Shown piece after piece: positions 1 through 7,250 of a stretch of DNA of 23,193 bases. The DNA comes from Nitrososphaera sp. UBA210. GTDB lineage: Archaea > Thermoproteota > Nitrososphaeria > Nitrososphaerales > Nitrososphaeraceae. Within the stretch, counting starts at the first letter, position 1. The number at the start of each line of letters is the position of its first letter. The position numbers and the translations under genes are program-made. The stretch is taken from the NCBI GenBank assembly GCA_002494895.1, contig DADA01000105.1, positions 1 to 23,193 of the forward strand, written 5' to 3'. Below the pieces are notes generated by a model. That model was not told the origin of the DNA. It did no database searches and was given only the letters and a program-made list of their open reading frames with translations.

Positions 1-84
1 GCGGGGGTCGCCTAGCCTGGTAGGGCGTGGGATTGCTAATCCCATGTCCGAAAGGACACGTGGGTTCGAATCCCACTCCCCGCG
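1..84 (+). tRNA. tRNA-Ser (anticodon GCT)
   Basis: A complete class II tRNA cloverleaf is visible. The acceptor arm pairs 1-7 with 77-83 (last pair G-T). The anticodon stem pairs 28-32 with 40-44 around the loop TTGCTAA, giving anticodon GCT at 35-37. A long variable arm forms a TGTCC/GGACA hairpin with a GAAA loop, as expected for Ser. The T-arm pairs 60-64 with 72-76 around TTCGAAT. Base 84 is the discriminator and no CCA is encoded. A short T-run (86-89) follows and may end the transcript. Its 3' end is duplicated 5.4 kb downstream, so it looks like an integration target. Confidence 0.97.
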
Positions 85-85
85 C
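66..85 (+). repeat. att-like direct repeat, left copy (tRNA-Ser 3' end)
   Basis: The 20 bases TCGAATCCCACTCCCCGCGC, from the T-loop of tRNA-Ser to one base past its end, recur without mismatch at 5465-5484. An intact tRNA on one side and a 3' fragment on the other is the usual outcome of integration into a tRNA gene by a tyrosine recombinase. That mechanism is inferred, because no recombinase is seen between the copies. Confidence 0.75.
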
Positions 86-183
86 TTTTCTCGTGGGTTC
101 CAACATCATCCTAATAAAGATGAGACAGCGAGCTCGATGCAGTTGCAGTCAGTGCATCCGCCAATTGGTCGCAAAGCAGATCG

Positions 184-1566
184 CTAGTCATTAATCGGCA
201 ACGTGACTACGAATGTGACTCCATTTTCTTCGTTGTTGCCCGCGAGAACATGCCCGCCGTGCGCTTGAATTATGGACCTTGCTATGAATAGACCCAAACC
301 TGTTCCGATCTTGTTGGATTCGGTACCAGCAGACTTTGTCGAGAATTTGGAAAACAAGTTTGGAAGAACTTCGGCTGGTATTCCAGGACCCGTATCGCTA
401 ACTCTTACTTCAAATATTTTCCTATCGGCGAAAATATTTGTCTCGACCAAAATTTGACCTTCATGCGTGAACTTGACCGCGTTGTTCATGATGTCTGATA
501 GCGCTTGAACCATTCGATCTTCATCGATATGTAGCATGACATCTCGGTTGAGCTTTGTGACTATCTTCACACGTCGTGCCACGCCATTGGTTTCCTGGCC
601 GGATAGGCGTGCGGAATCTATGACTCCGCTAATGACTCCGTTGATAGAGATCTTTCGAATATTGTAACTGAGAAAGCCGCTTTCGATTTTTGTCACATCC
701 AGCATGTTGTTTGCGAGCCTCGCAAGCCTGTGTGCTTCCTTTGAGATTGTATTCCATGCTTCTTCGTGTTTGATTGCACCACTTTTTGCGAGGTTTAGAC
801 ATCCGAGTATCGGTTGTATTGGGGTTCGCAGCTCATGGGCTGCGATATTGATGAACTGGTCCTTCATTTGGTTTGCTTTTTCTAGCACCTCCCTTGCTCT
901 CTGAACCTCCGTTATGTCGGTAATTACGGTGTTGCCGCCCACCACGTGACCATCGTCATCGTAGAGGTTTGTTGCATTTATCAGGACGGGAAAGACGGTG
1001 CCATCTCTTCTCTTTAGCAATATCTCTTTGTTTCGCACTGATCCCGTACTCCGCCATTCTTCAAGTGATTTCTTCATTACCTCCAGACTTTCCGGAGCCG
1101 TATGCTCGAAAATGGAATGATCCACAATCCCACCCTTTGAAGCGTACCCCAAGGCCCTCACATACGTTTGATTGCAATTCAGAATTCTTCCCTCAACGTT
1201 GACCGTGTAGTGCATCGCCGGAGAACCATCATACAACCTTCGATGTTTAGACTCTAGCCGTCTTACTTCATAGTATAGATTCGCAATGATCTCATCTAGC
1301 CGAGAACCCAACAATTTTCTTACTCTCGAACCAGCAGAAGTCACTGCATTCATGCCTGTCCTTGAAAATAAATCGCGCCGGCTGTTAGTTATTCGGACTT
1401 GTGTATCTAGACATGACATACAGATGTATTGGGTCTTATTGAGATTGGATCCCGACTTGCAGCGGGATACCCGTCTTTGCGCCTTGCCCAAATGAGATAG
1501 ACGAGAGTCAGCCAAGCAGATGTGGGCGATCACCGGGTCACCGCTTGTGTCGGGTTCTAATACCAC
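184..1566 (-). CDS. PAS-domain sensor histidine kinase (cytoplasmic)
   Basis: This is a 460-residue soluble histidine kinase with no membrane segment. A PAS domain lies at about residues 105-225. The dimerisation/phosphoacceptor helix has His244 in the motif AAHELRTP. The ATPase domain has an N box (DIMNNAVKF, 358-366), G1 (DTGPGI, 391-396) and G2 (GTGLGL, 421-426), so all catalytic motifs are present. Such kinases autophosphorylate and pass the phosphate to a response regulator; one is encoded upstream at 4057-4578. It is the last gene of a same-strand cluster. The start is uncertain. GTG at 1566 has a weak TATA-like box about 26 nt upstream, but the first 71 residues resemble no known domain and contain a lone CxxC. 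The ATG at 1353 would give a kinase beginning just ahead of the PAS region. The catalytic half resembles the kinase at 2457-3980, suggesting duplication. Confidence 0.9.
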   Translation of the reverse strand: MVLEPDTSGDPVIAHICLADSRLSHLGKAQRRVSRCKSGSNLNKTQYICMSCLDTQVRITNSRRDLFSRTGMNAVTSAGSRVRKLLGSRLDEIIANLYYEVRRLESKHRRLYDGSPAMHYTVNVEGRILNCNQTYVRALGYASKGGIVDHSIFEHTAPESLEVMKKSLEEWRSTGSVRNKEILLKRRDGTVFPVLINATNLYDDDGHVVGGNTVITDITEVQRAREVLEKANQMKDQFINIAAHELRTPIQPILGCLNLAKSGAIKHEEAWNTISKEAHRLARLANNMLDVTKIESGFLSYNIRKISINGVISGVIDSARLSGQETNGVARRVKIVTKLNRDVMLHIDEDRMVQALSDIMNNAVKFTHEGQILVETNIFADRKIFEVRVSDTGPGIPAEVLPNLFSKFSTKSAGTESNKIGTGLGLFIARSIIQAHGGHVLAGNNEENGVTFVVTLPIND

Positions 1567-1626
1567 CGCAAGGAATATCCTGACCTCAAAATAGCAAGAG
1601 AATAGGCTATTCTTTTGACAATCTCT

Positions 1627-2286
1627 CTAAAACAAATACTCTTTAATTCTGGTGCTTGAGAGCATCGAATTAATAATCCTGGCTCGCTCCTCAGCTGGGA
1701 CAGTATGTCGAAATGACTCTAGCGCTTTGAGCTCCCAATAATTGGTGGCAACCTCTTCGACAGTCCCCAAAACGATGTGAACGATTATCTGACCCAAAGC
1801 GGTAACTTTGTATACGCTGTTCTTCCGGCGAACTAGACCTAATTCCCTAAGCCTGTGAAGTCTGTCATAGTACTGCTTTCTCGTAATCCCCAGCTCCTTC
1901 CAGTACAAGTCTGCGGGGAATCCTATGGTGGCAGATTTCAGAATTTTCACTGTCGCACCATCTGATAGGACAGAAAAGATTTCCTCCGGCTTTACTGACT
2001 TTCTCGTTTCAGATCCACCTCTTGATTGTTGATCAACTGCAGAGGCAGTTCCCACCATCATTCCAATATAGTCACTGAACTTCGGATCTGAGATACGCTG
2101 TGTTGATTCTGAAGCATGTTTCTCCGAAAAAGAATCGACGAGATCATGACTTACTCGTTCCAAAAAGATTGTCGATACGGCGCCTAACAAATCCTTGAAT
2201 GCCTTCTCCAATAATTCGGGATTCTCTGTGACTTCTTGGTCGTCATTAATGTCGAAGCCATACTTTTTCTTGATTTTGAACGCCAT
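1627..2286 (-). CDS. Winged-helix protein with NitrOD5-like N-terminal domain; 5' part interrupted by TAG
   Basis: The 219 residues from ATG 2286 contain a small helical domain and then a winged helix. The helical domain (about 1-65) has a pattern of helix, KKYGFD, ENPELLEKAF and LLG, and resembles what I know as the NitrOD5 output domain. The winged helix (about 100-175) contains SVLSDGATVKIL, a recognition-helix region ITRKQYYDRLHRLRELGLV and a wing ending in YKVTALGQ. It probably binds DNA as the output of the adjacent two-component genes. ATG 2286 is probably not the true start: the frame stays open and domain-like for 29 codons upstream, then meets TAG (2376-2374), beyond which the same frame runs to an ATG overlapping the kinase stop. 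The full reading would be 276 residues. The 219-residue form lacks the first helix of the N-terminal domain, so this may be a broken gene. Confidence 0.7.
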   Translation of the reverse strand: MAFKIKKKYGFDINDDQEVTENPELLEKAFKDLLGAVSTIFLERVSHDLVDSFSEKHASESTQRISDPKFSDYIGMMVGTASAVDQQSRGGSETRKSVKPEEIFSVLSDGATVKILKSATIGFPADLYWKELGITRKQYYDRLHRLRELGLVRRKNSVYKVTALGQIIVHIVLGTVEEVATNYWELKALESFRHTVPAEERARIINSMLSSTRIKEYLF

Positions 2287-2373
2287 CGCTTCGCTGACGT
2301 CGGGTCCAAGGAATTCTCTTAGCTTGGATACAACGAGATTCCGACGCGTATTATCTACCGATCCACTAATGTC

Positions 2374-2457
2374 CTATTCACCTCGCCAGATAACGTCAAT
2401 TTTGCTGAGAGCACTTAAAAACATTCTATGCTCGTCAAATCTAGTCATAGCTTGCAT
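2374..2457 (-). pseudogene. 5' segment of the winged-helix gene, ending in an in-frame amber codon
   Basis: ATG at 2457-2455 overlaps the TGA of the upstream kinase as TGATG, with GAGGTG (2471-2466) 8 nt ahead: a well-formed coupled start. It reads 27 codons (ending IDVIWRGE) to TAG at 2376-2374. The same frame then continues open into the winged-helix gene, encoding LVVSKLREFLGPDVSEAMAF across the presumed internal start. Either this is a 27-residue leader peptide with reinitiation, or one gene carries a nonsense mutation, a sequencing error or a read-through codon. I favour a single gene disrupted by TAG. Confidence 0.6.
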
Positions 2458-3980
2458 CAGTTAGGCACCTCTTTTCTTATCGGTAACCGGATAGTGAACG
2501 TAGCTCCGCCTTGTTCGTTGTTGTGAGCCAAGATTTCACCAGCATGTGCCGTTACAATCGCCTTAGAAATGAATAGGCCTAGACCAGTTCCACCCGAATC
2601 GCCGCTTGTTACGAATTTGCCAAATATCCTAGGGAGAATATCGGCAGAGATACCGGTACCGGTATCATTGAACTTGATTTCCACTCTGTTTCTTTCGGGA
2701 AAGGGAGTGCTCTCTATTCTTATCTTTCCCCTTTTCGTAAATCTCTTCGCATTCTCGATGATATTTGCGAATAGCTGAAAAAGACGATCTCTGTCTCCAT
2801 CTATCACGATTTCCTCGCCAAGTTTCAGTTCAATCTGCAGGTCAATGCTCATGCCTCCGGATGTCTGGCTGATTACATTTCTAATTATGTCATTGACCGA
2901 AATCTTGTTGAATGTGTAATTGACCTCTCCTGATTCGATACGGCTCACGTCAAGTATGGCATTTGTCAGACGCTGAAGCCTCTTGGCGTGCTTGAAAATA
3001 AGCTCCCAGGCCTCTTCATGACTGATCAAGCCTTCCTTGGCAGCCTCTGCCAATTCAAGAATTGGATGAACAGGCGTTCTTAATTCATGTGATGCTATGC
3101 TAATGAATTCGTCCTTGATCTGATCCTTTCGCCGTAGTTCTACATTAGCTGATTCAAGTTCTTTCGTTCTGGATGCGACCAGTTTATTGAGATTCTCGTT
3201 CGTTAGTCTTACCCTTTCCTTCATTCCATCAAATGATCTAGATAGTTCGCCAATCTCATCACCTTGATCCGCTAATTGGACATCGAATTTTCCTTCAGAT
3301 ATTCTATGGGTCGCGTGCATTAAGGTATGTATGGGTTTGGTGATTGATCGGGATATGATAGCACCTATGGCTATCGATGCCATCACTGCTAGCGCTGCCT
3401 GTATATAGAAAATATTCGCCGATGATTCTCCAAGTGCTAGCAAAATCTCCCTCCTTTCTATAAGTTCTGCACTTTCCGTTGCAAGTCGGCGGTTAACCAG
3501 ACTTTCGAAGGGTTCTTCAATATTCTCAGCTTCTGCAAGTAAGATTGCTGGTATCTCCGGAGATGATTCCTCAGTACGTGATTCGAGGATCTCAGCATAC
3601 TTCACTCTTAACGTTTGCCAGTATTCATGAATTTTTATGGAAGCTTCCCTTTCACCGACTTCTGATGGTAGTTGCTGATCCGGCCGATCGCCGACTTTAA
3701 GAAGATGGTCTGTCGCTGCACTAACTCTGTCCAGTTGTAGTCGGGACTCAGTAATGTTGTGTTCGTGTTCGAATATCAAGATTTCTCTAACGGAAGCTTT
3801 TGCCGACATGTAAGATGTCCTTATTTCGCTGATAGCATTCAGCTCCTCTATTGTTTCAGTAGCGATAGCTTCCTCACTCTTCACCACGCTATTTACTGAA
3901 ACTAGAGTACCGAGGCCCAAGATGACAATGATCGCCGTTGCTGAAAGGAGGTATATAATCAGTTTAGTTCTTATTTTCAA
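2457..3980 (-). CDS. Membrane sensor histidine kinase with HAMP domain
   Basis: This is a 507-residue transmembrane kinase. TM1 (about 7-30) is followed by a mostly helical extracytoplasmic sensor of about 155 residues without a recognised ligand fold. TM2 lies at about 190-210, HAMP at 211-263 and a short coiled coil at 263-290. The phosphoacceptor is His298 (ASHELRTP), with N box NIIENAKRF (406-414), G1 DTGTGI (439-444) and G2 GTGLGL (464-469). The start codon is TTG; a stop (TGA) lies just upstream in frame and the next residues lead directly into TM1, so this start is well supported. It lies 76 nt downstream of a response regulator on the same strand and its TGA overlaps the start of the next gene, so it belongs to one operon. 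The likely partner is that regulator. The signal sensed cannot be read from the sequence. Confidence 0.93.
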   Translation of the reverse strand: MKIRTKLIIYLLSATAIIVILGLGTLVSVNSVVKSEEAIATETIEELNAISEIRTSYMSAKASVREILIFEHEHNITESRLQLDRVSAATDHLLKVGDRPDQQLPSEVGEREASIKIHEYWQTLRVKYAEILESRTEESSPEIPAILLAEAENIEEPFESLVNRRLATESAELIERREILLALGESSANIFYIQAALAVMASIAIGAIISRSITKPIHTLMHATHRISEGKFDVQLADQGDEIGELSRSFDGMKERVRLTNENLNKLVASRTKELESANVELRRKDQIKDEFISIASHELRTPVHPILELAEAAKEGLISHEEAWELIFKHAKRLQRLTNAILDVSRIESGEVNYTFNKISVNDIIRNVISQTSGGMSIDLQIELKLGEEIVIDGDRDRLFQLFANIIENAKRFTKRGKIRIESTPFPERNRVEIKFNDTGTGISADILPRIFGKFVTSGDSGGTGLGLFISKAIVTAHAGEILAHNNEQGGATFTIRLPIRKEVPN

Positions 3981-4056
3981 TGATCAATCGCCAAATAATG
4001 CTTGCCGTTACTCGTTTCTGCAGGTTTTGTTGAGCTTTCTTTACTCACGCTAATCG

Positions 4057-4578
4057 TCATGCCGAAAATTTTTGCTTCATGATTTCACCAACGCGCTCCG
4101 TTAACTCCTCTAATTCGTCATGGCTAAGATTGAGCCCCCTAATCCTTTCTATGTTGACGTTGAATTGCTTCAGTTTTCCGTATACTTCCGTGTCCTCAAT
4201 AGTATCCACAAGTTGCTTCAATTCGAAAGGCTTTTGAATCAACTCTACAATGCGATCTAGCTTCTTTACTGACTCTACAAGCGTATCCTTTACGTATGCT
4301 GACGCAAAGATTATCCTCTGGTCAGGAACGAGCGCAAGGATGGCCTTGGCAACCTGCATCCCGTCCTTCCTTGGCATTCTATAATCAAGAACGACAACGT
4401 CAAAACCAGACACTTTCGTCATTGCATTTCTTGAACCCTCCTGCTTGAGTGAATCATGATACGCTCGAAGGCCTTGTTCTCCGTCCAAAGCAACGACGAC
4501 GGCATGTCCCCGTCGCTCAAGGGCGGCCCTATACAAATTCAGGACATCTGCCTCGTCCTCCGCTAGCAAGACCTTCAC
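4057..4578 (-). CDS. Single-domain response regulator (CheY-like)
   Basis: From GTG 4578 this encodes 173 residues. The receiver domain has the acidic pair E7/D8 (LLAEDEADV), phosphoacceptor Asp65 (VVVLDYRMP), Ser93 and Lys116 (IQKPF). Between beta-2 and beta-3 there is a longer linker than usual, and after the receiver a charged helical tail of about 45 residues. There is no DNA-binding domain, so output must pass through another protein, possibly the winged-helix protein of the same operon. The start is chosen because a TATA box (4601-4610) is centred about 27 nt upstream of the GTG, implying a leaderless mRNA; an open frame to 4668 would place the promoter inside the gene. This is the first gene of a four-gene minus-strand set: regulator, membrane kinase, winged-helix protein, PAS kinase. 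Confidence 0.92.
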   Translation of the reverse strand: MKVLLAEDEADVLNLYRAALERRGHAVVVALDGEQGLRAYHDSLKQEGSRNAMTKVSGFDVVVLDYRMPRKDGMQVAKAILALVPDQRIIFASAYVKDTLVESVKKLDRIVELIQKPFELKQLVDTIEDTEVYGKLKQFNVNIERIRGLNLSHDELEELTERVGEIMKQKFSA

Positions 4579-4600
4579 TTCATGGTTAGAATGCTGAAAG

Positions 4601-4610
4601 TAATATATAA
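4601..4610 (-). promoter_or_regulatory. TATA box of the two-component operon
   Basis: On the minus strand this reads TTATATATTA, centred 27-28 nt upstream of GTG 4578. That is the spacing expected when transcription starts at the first base of the start codon in archaea. It shares a short intergenic region with the divergent promoter at 4681-4687. Confidence 0.75.
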
Positions 4611-4680
4611 GTAAGTACCTATTTTGATGTAATTCACGTATTAAGGTGATGGATATACAGTTCACCATTTTGCATAACTC

Positions 4681-4687
4681 TTATAAA
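4681..4687 (+). promoter_or_regulatory. TATA box of the beta-helix gene
   Basis: TTATAAA is centred 26 nt before ATG 4710, with no Shine-Dalgarno sequence in between, indicating a leaderless transcript. It is divergent from the kinase operon promoter 75 bp away, so the two could share regulation. Confidence 0.75.
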
Positions 4688-4709
4688 GGCCCAGTATAGA
4701 CTAACCCCG

Positions 4710-5297
4710 ATGACAAAAGGAAAAGCTTCGCTAAGTAGGATAGCTGCGTTCAGCATCCTCGGGGCCGTATTGCTTGCGACAGCGGCAATACCACATACAC
4801 CGCTTGCTTTCGCCGACGACAAGAAATGTACGAGTACGATATCTTCCGGCACGTTTGAGAACGTAATCGTTCCATCTGGCAATTGTGTACTGACCGGAGA
4901 TGTAGTCGTCAAAGGAAACATAAAGCAGACGGGTGGTAACCTCGTTGTCGATGGCATTTCAGTGGGCGGAAATGTACAGGCGATAAGTGGCGGTTCCACA
5001 AAGGTCATTAACGGTGCAACTGTCGAGGGCAGCGTTCAAGTCAAGGAAACAAGAGGGATTACCATCGTCCGCAATTCAGTTGTTGATGGAGATGTGCAGG
5101 TCGAAATAAAGAAAGACGGCTCCATACGGATAGTGGCAAATGTTGTCGGTGAGGACGTTCAAGTTTGGAAGAATAAAGGCGGCGAGATCATCCTCATCAA
5201 GAACAATGTCATTGACGGAAACCTACAGTGCAAGGAGAATACGCCAAACCCTACTGTAATCAACAACAAAGCAAGCGACATAGAGTGTTCTGACTGA
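4710..5297 (+). CDS. Secreted beta-helix repeat protein
   Basis: This is a 195-residue exported protein. An N-terminal signal peptide (basic MTKGK, hydrophobic core to about residue 30) ends near the AFA before DDKK. The mature part consists of about six repeats with a period near 21-22 residues, marked by the recurring GNIKQ, GNVQA, GSVQV, GDVQV, EDVQV and GNLQC, each followed by a VxxNxVxG-type strand. This is the pattern of a right-handed parallel beta-helix. Four cysteines, two near each end, could cap the solenoid. No catalytic site is visible; a surface-structural or binding role is inferred. It has its own leaderless promoter and is transcribed away from the two-component operon. It is the last gene before the right-hand tRNA repeat and so is cargo of the putative element. 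Confidence 0.85.
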   Translation: MTKGKASLSRIAAFSILGAVLLATAAIPHTPLAFADDKKCTSTISSGTFENVIVPSGNCVLTGDVVVKGNIKQTGGNLVVDGISVGGNVQAISGGSTKVINGATVEGSVQVKETRGITIVRNSVVDGDVQVEIKKDGSIRIVANVVGEDVQVWKNKGGEIILIKNNVIDGNLQCKENTPNPTVINNKASDIECSD

Positions 5298-5317
5298 CAC
5301 TCTCCTTATTTTTTATT
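5282..5317 (+). terminator. Hairpin plus T-run terminator after the beta-helix gene
   Basis: Perfect 7-bp arms AGAGTGT (5282-5288) and ACACTCT (5297-5303) enclose an 8-nt loop that includes part of the stop codon. They are followed by CC, TTATTTTTTATT. This combination suggests termination directly after the gene. Confidence 0.65.
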
Positions 5318-5464
5318 CAATCATCATGCAACTGAAGTCCGATGATCCGTTCCTTCCGCACCGATAGCATCTCATAATTATTTATCATGGCTAACCCTTT
5401 AGAAGTATCAGCATGCGGTCCTCAAAACGAAAGTTTGGGGAACCCGCTAGAAAAGCTATAGGAG

Positions 5465-5484
5465 TCGAATCCCACTCCCCGCGC
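5465..5484 (+). repeat. att-like direct repeat, right copy (tRNA-Ser 3' fragment)
   Basis: This is an exact 20-base copy of 66-85, lacking the rest of the tRNA. The bases immediately left (5455-5464) do not continue the tRNA match beyond two scattered Gs, so it is a fragment and not a second gene. The surrounding 5298-5558 stretch holds no supported gene. Confidence 0.75.
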
Positions 5485-5558
5485 CATTGTCACATCTAGC
5501 TGATTATAAGTAGTAATTCCTACTAGTCTAAGTATCATCCCTGAGCCGTTATTCAATA

Positions 5559-5735
5559 CTAAAATACGAATGTAGCCTGCTCAATGTATCCATCTGCCAG
5601 GTCCGTTACAATGATTGGGACGGTGTTCGCTACGCTGGCTTGAAACAACGCGCAGCCAGCTCTGCCGAGTCCATGACGAAGCAGATATGGCATTTCAGGG
5701 GCCCATGACAAAGCGCGTTCGAAATAACAGGACAT
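5559..5735 (-). CDS. Possible 58-residue protein, unrecognised
   Basis: A minus-strand frame opens with ATG 24 nt downstream of the zinc-ribbon gene stop and runs 58 codons to TAG. The C-terminal half (VPIIVTDLADGYIEQATFVF) looks like a pair of beta strands. There are two cysteines, no signal peptide and no clear family. The evidence is only position and direction; it may be chance or the remnant of a longer gene next to the right att copy. Confidence 0.3.
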   Translation of the reverse strand: MSCYFERALSWAPEMPYLLRHGLGRAGCALFQASVANTVPIIVTDLADGYIEQATFVF

Positions 5736-5759
5736 TTATCTGAATCTGCAAAGTGTCGT

Positions 5760-5891
5760 TCAGTGCAACTCTTCGAATTCGGTTCCGCAGACGTTGCAAT
5801 AGATGATAAGTGTGGAATCGGTAGGAACAGTCATTCCGTTATTGCAGTTCGGACAACGCAGTAATTTTCTCTCTCTCGACTTTGAAATCAT
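5760..5891 (-). CDS. Small zinc-ribbon protein (43 residues)
   Basis: This frame encodes 43 residues with two CxxC knuckles, CPNC (Cys13, Cys16) and CNVC (Cys32, Cys35), 15 residues apart, in a basic N-terminal and acidic C-terminal context. This is the layout of a single treble-clef or ribbon zinc site. It starts with ATG 16 nt after the stop of the eight-helix membrane protein on the same strand, so it is probably the third gene of that operon. Small ribbons of this kind act in nucleic-acid or protein binding; nothing here decides which. The conserved metal ligands and tight spacing make it a real gene despite its size. Confidence 0.7.
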   Translation of the reverse strand: MISKSRERKLLRCPNCNNGMTVPTDSTLIIYCNVCGTEFEELH

Positions 5892-5907
5892 GGCACTTCC
5901 ACCACAA

Positions 5908-6768
5908 TCAATTTGGGTTCTGTTCCTTGAGGTCACGCGAAATGTCCTTGAATTTTTTCTCGTCGAATATCAGGTATCTATTGTGCCAGATCATTCCTGC
6001 CGCCATGCAGAGGTATGCAGCATTGTAGTATGCATCTGAAATCGAGAAATCTCCTTCAAGACCAATCACTGCAGTGTATCCAAACATAGAATCGGCTACA
6101 ACGTAGAGTATCCAAGCAATGAATATCCAGGGCACAGATGTTAGGTATCCTCTTCCGGCGCCGAGTACTGCTATCAACGCAGGTATCACCAGGAAGGCAT
6201 CCAGAACGGGGTATGCGATGCTTATAGAAACAATCAGATATGAATCAAGGTCTGACGCGACGTCGGAAACAGCAAGAATCTGCTGAATGTAGAGTAGCGA
6301 AAAAGCAAATACTACTAGAGAGACAATAATGGTTGTGGCCCTGTTCCTGCGCCTTGTCGACACCTTGGACAGGAAATAGAAGGCATAACCGAACGGTGCG
6401 TAACCTGAGAGCCATAGAGCGTCCGCTACTGATGGAAATGGGACTTCGATTCCAAGTACTATCACATTGTAGCTCCACACAACCTCCGCCGCAAGGAATA
6501 GAGCCAAACCTAGAGCAAGCCCAAAGTAGGCTTTTCCGAAAAGTCCGCGAACTCCCTGTCGCCTTACTACTATTGCCGCAAAGCCTGTGGCCACAGCAGC
6601 TGGGATAGGAGCAATGATAGTACTTACAAGCAGTCTTGTTCCATCATCGGGGGACAGCATGGTCGCCGCGTAGATACTGATAGTGGCTATCGCGATACCT
6701 ATCGCCAGGTTTAGTCGCGCCCGCCTAAACCGAACCCTTAGAATCTGAGACGGTTTGGGAGAACTCAT
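5908..6768 (-). CDS. Eight-helix integral membrane protein, sensor-like
   Basis: The 286 residues contain about eight predicted transmembrane helices, near 20-40, 46-68, 78-105, 118-137, 143-165, 175-203, 207-230 and 240-262. A basic N-terminus and a short charged C-terminal tail (KKFKDISRDLKEQNPN) flank them. Segments such as EVPFPSVADALWLSGY resemble the multi-helix input modules found ahead of PAS/GGDEF or kinase domains in other sensors, but here no output domain is attached. Its ATG overlaps the stop of the preceding gene as ATGA, and a zinc-ribbon gene follows after 16 nt. I infer a stand-alone membrane sensor or scaffold whose partners are the two small operon proteins; a transporter role is not excluded. 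Confidence 0.8.
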   Translation of the reverse strand: MSSPKPSQILRVRFRRARLNLAIGIAIATISIYAATMLSPDDGTRLLVSTIIAPIPAAVATGFAAIVVRRQGVRGLFGKAYFGLALGLALFLAAEVVWSYNVIVLGIEVPFPSVADALWLSGYAPFGYAFYFLSKVSTRRRNRATTIIVSLVVFAFSLLYIQQILAVSDVASDLDSYLIVSISIAYPVLDAFLVIPALIAVLGAGRGYLTSVPWIFIAWILYVVADSMFGYTAVIGLEGDFSISDAYYNAAYLCMAAGMIWHNRYLIFDEKKFKDISRDLKEQNPN

Positions 6769-7148
6769 TCGACCCCTGCGCCTCCCTCAGCTTTCATACT
6801 GTCTTGAATCCTATCAAGCATAGAGCGACTGCGATCTTTGCTAAGCGGGAAATCTTTTCTTCTTGCCAAGATCCCATATATCGTGTCCAGTACGACTTCA
6901 GACCCGTTACCCATGATATCTTCTAAAGTTTTGTAAAATGTGGCAATGTCAAACTGTTCTGATTCGATGAATATTCCATTGAGGTTAAGATGCCAGACTA
7001 CTGTCTTCTTGATAGGCTCTCCTAAAGCTGACAAGCTCTCGTTGACCGCGTGCATGAGAATGGCGGGTTTTTGATCTGTAGCCATGGCTGCTCTTACGAA
7101 CGGGTCTCCGGGTAGCAGCATCATGACAACATATCTAAATAACGACAT
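6765..7148 (-). CDS. Small helical protein with NitrOD5-like domain
   Basis: This is a 127-residue protein with no membrane segment. The region from about residue 30 to 95 follows the same helical pattern as the N-terminal part of the winged-helix protein at 1627-2286: an initial helix ending LSALGEP, then HLNLNGIFI, then FYKTLEDIMGNGSEVVLDTI. I relate it to the thaumarchaeal output domain called NitrOD5, moderately sure and from memory of the pattern only. A charged linker and tail follow. ATG 7148 has AAGGA about 7 nt upstream; Met22 is an alternative start. Its stop overlaps the start of the membrane protein gene by ATGA, so the two are translationally coupled. A role as soluble partner of that membrane protein is inferred. 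Confidence 0.75.
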   Translation of the reverse strand: MSLFRYVVMMLLPGDPFVRAAMATDQKPAILMHAVNESLSALGEPIKKTVVWHLNLNGIFIESEQFDIATFYKTLEDIMGNGSEVVLDTIYGILARRKDFPLSKDRSRSMLDRIQDSMKAEGGAGVE

Positions 7149-7250
7149 GTCAAGATCCTTACATCAGGTAGTTGCCTCGAGATAGTCCGAAATTAGTAAT
7201 GTTGCATTGATGGGTGTTTAGTTCGGATGTTGAATTCTGGGTGGAGATAC

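Noticed and set aside
2195..2464. An 89-codon plus-strand frame across the winged-helix gene start
   Set aside because: The opposite strand gives a coherent domain through the same bases and an operonic coupled start; the plus frame has no motif or promoter.
5391..5485. A second tRNA-Ser gene ending at the right-hand repeat
   Set aside because: Only the last 20 bases match; there is no acceptor 5' strand, anticodon arm or D-arm upstream, so it is a 3' fragment.
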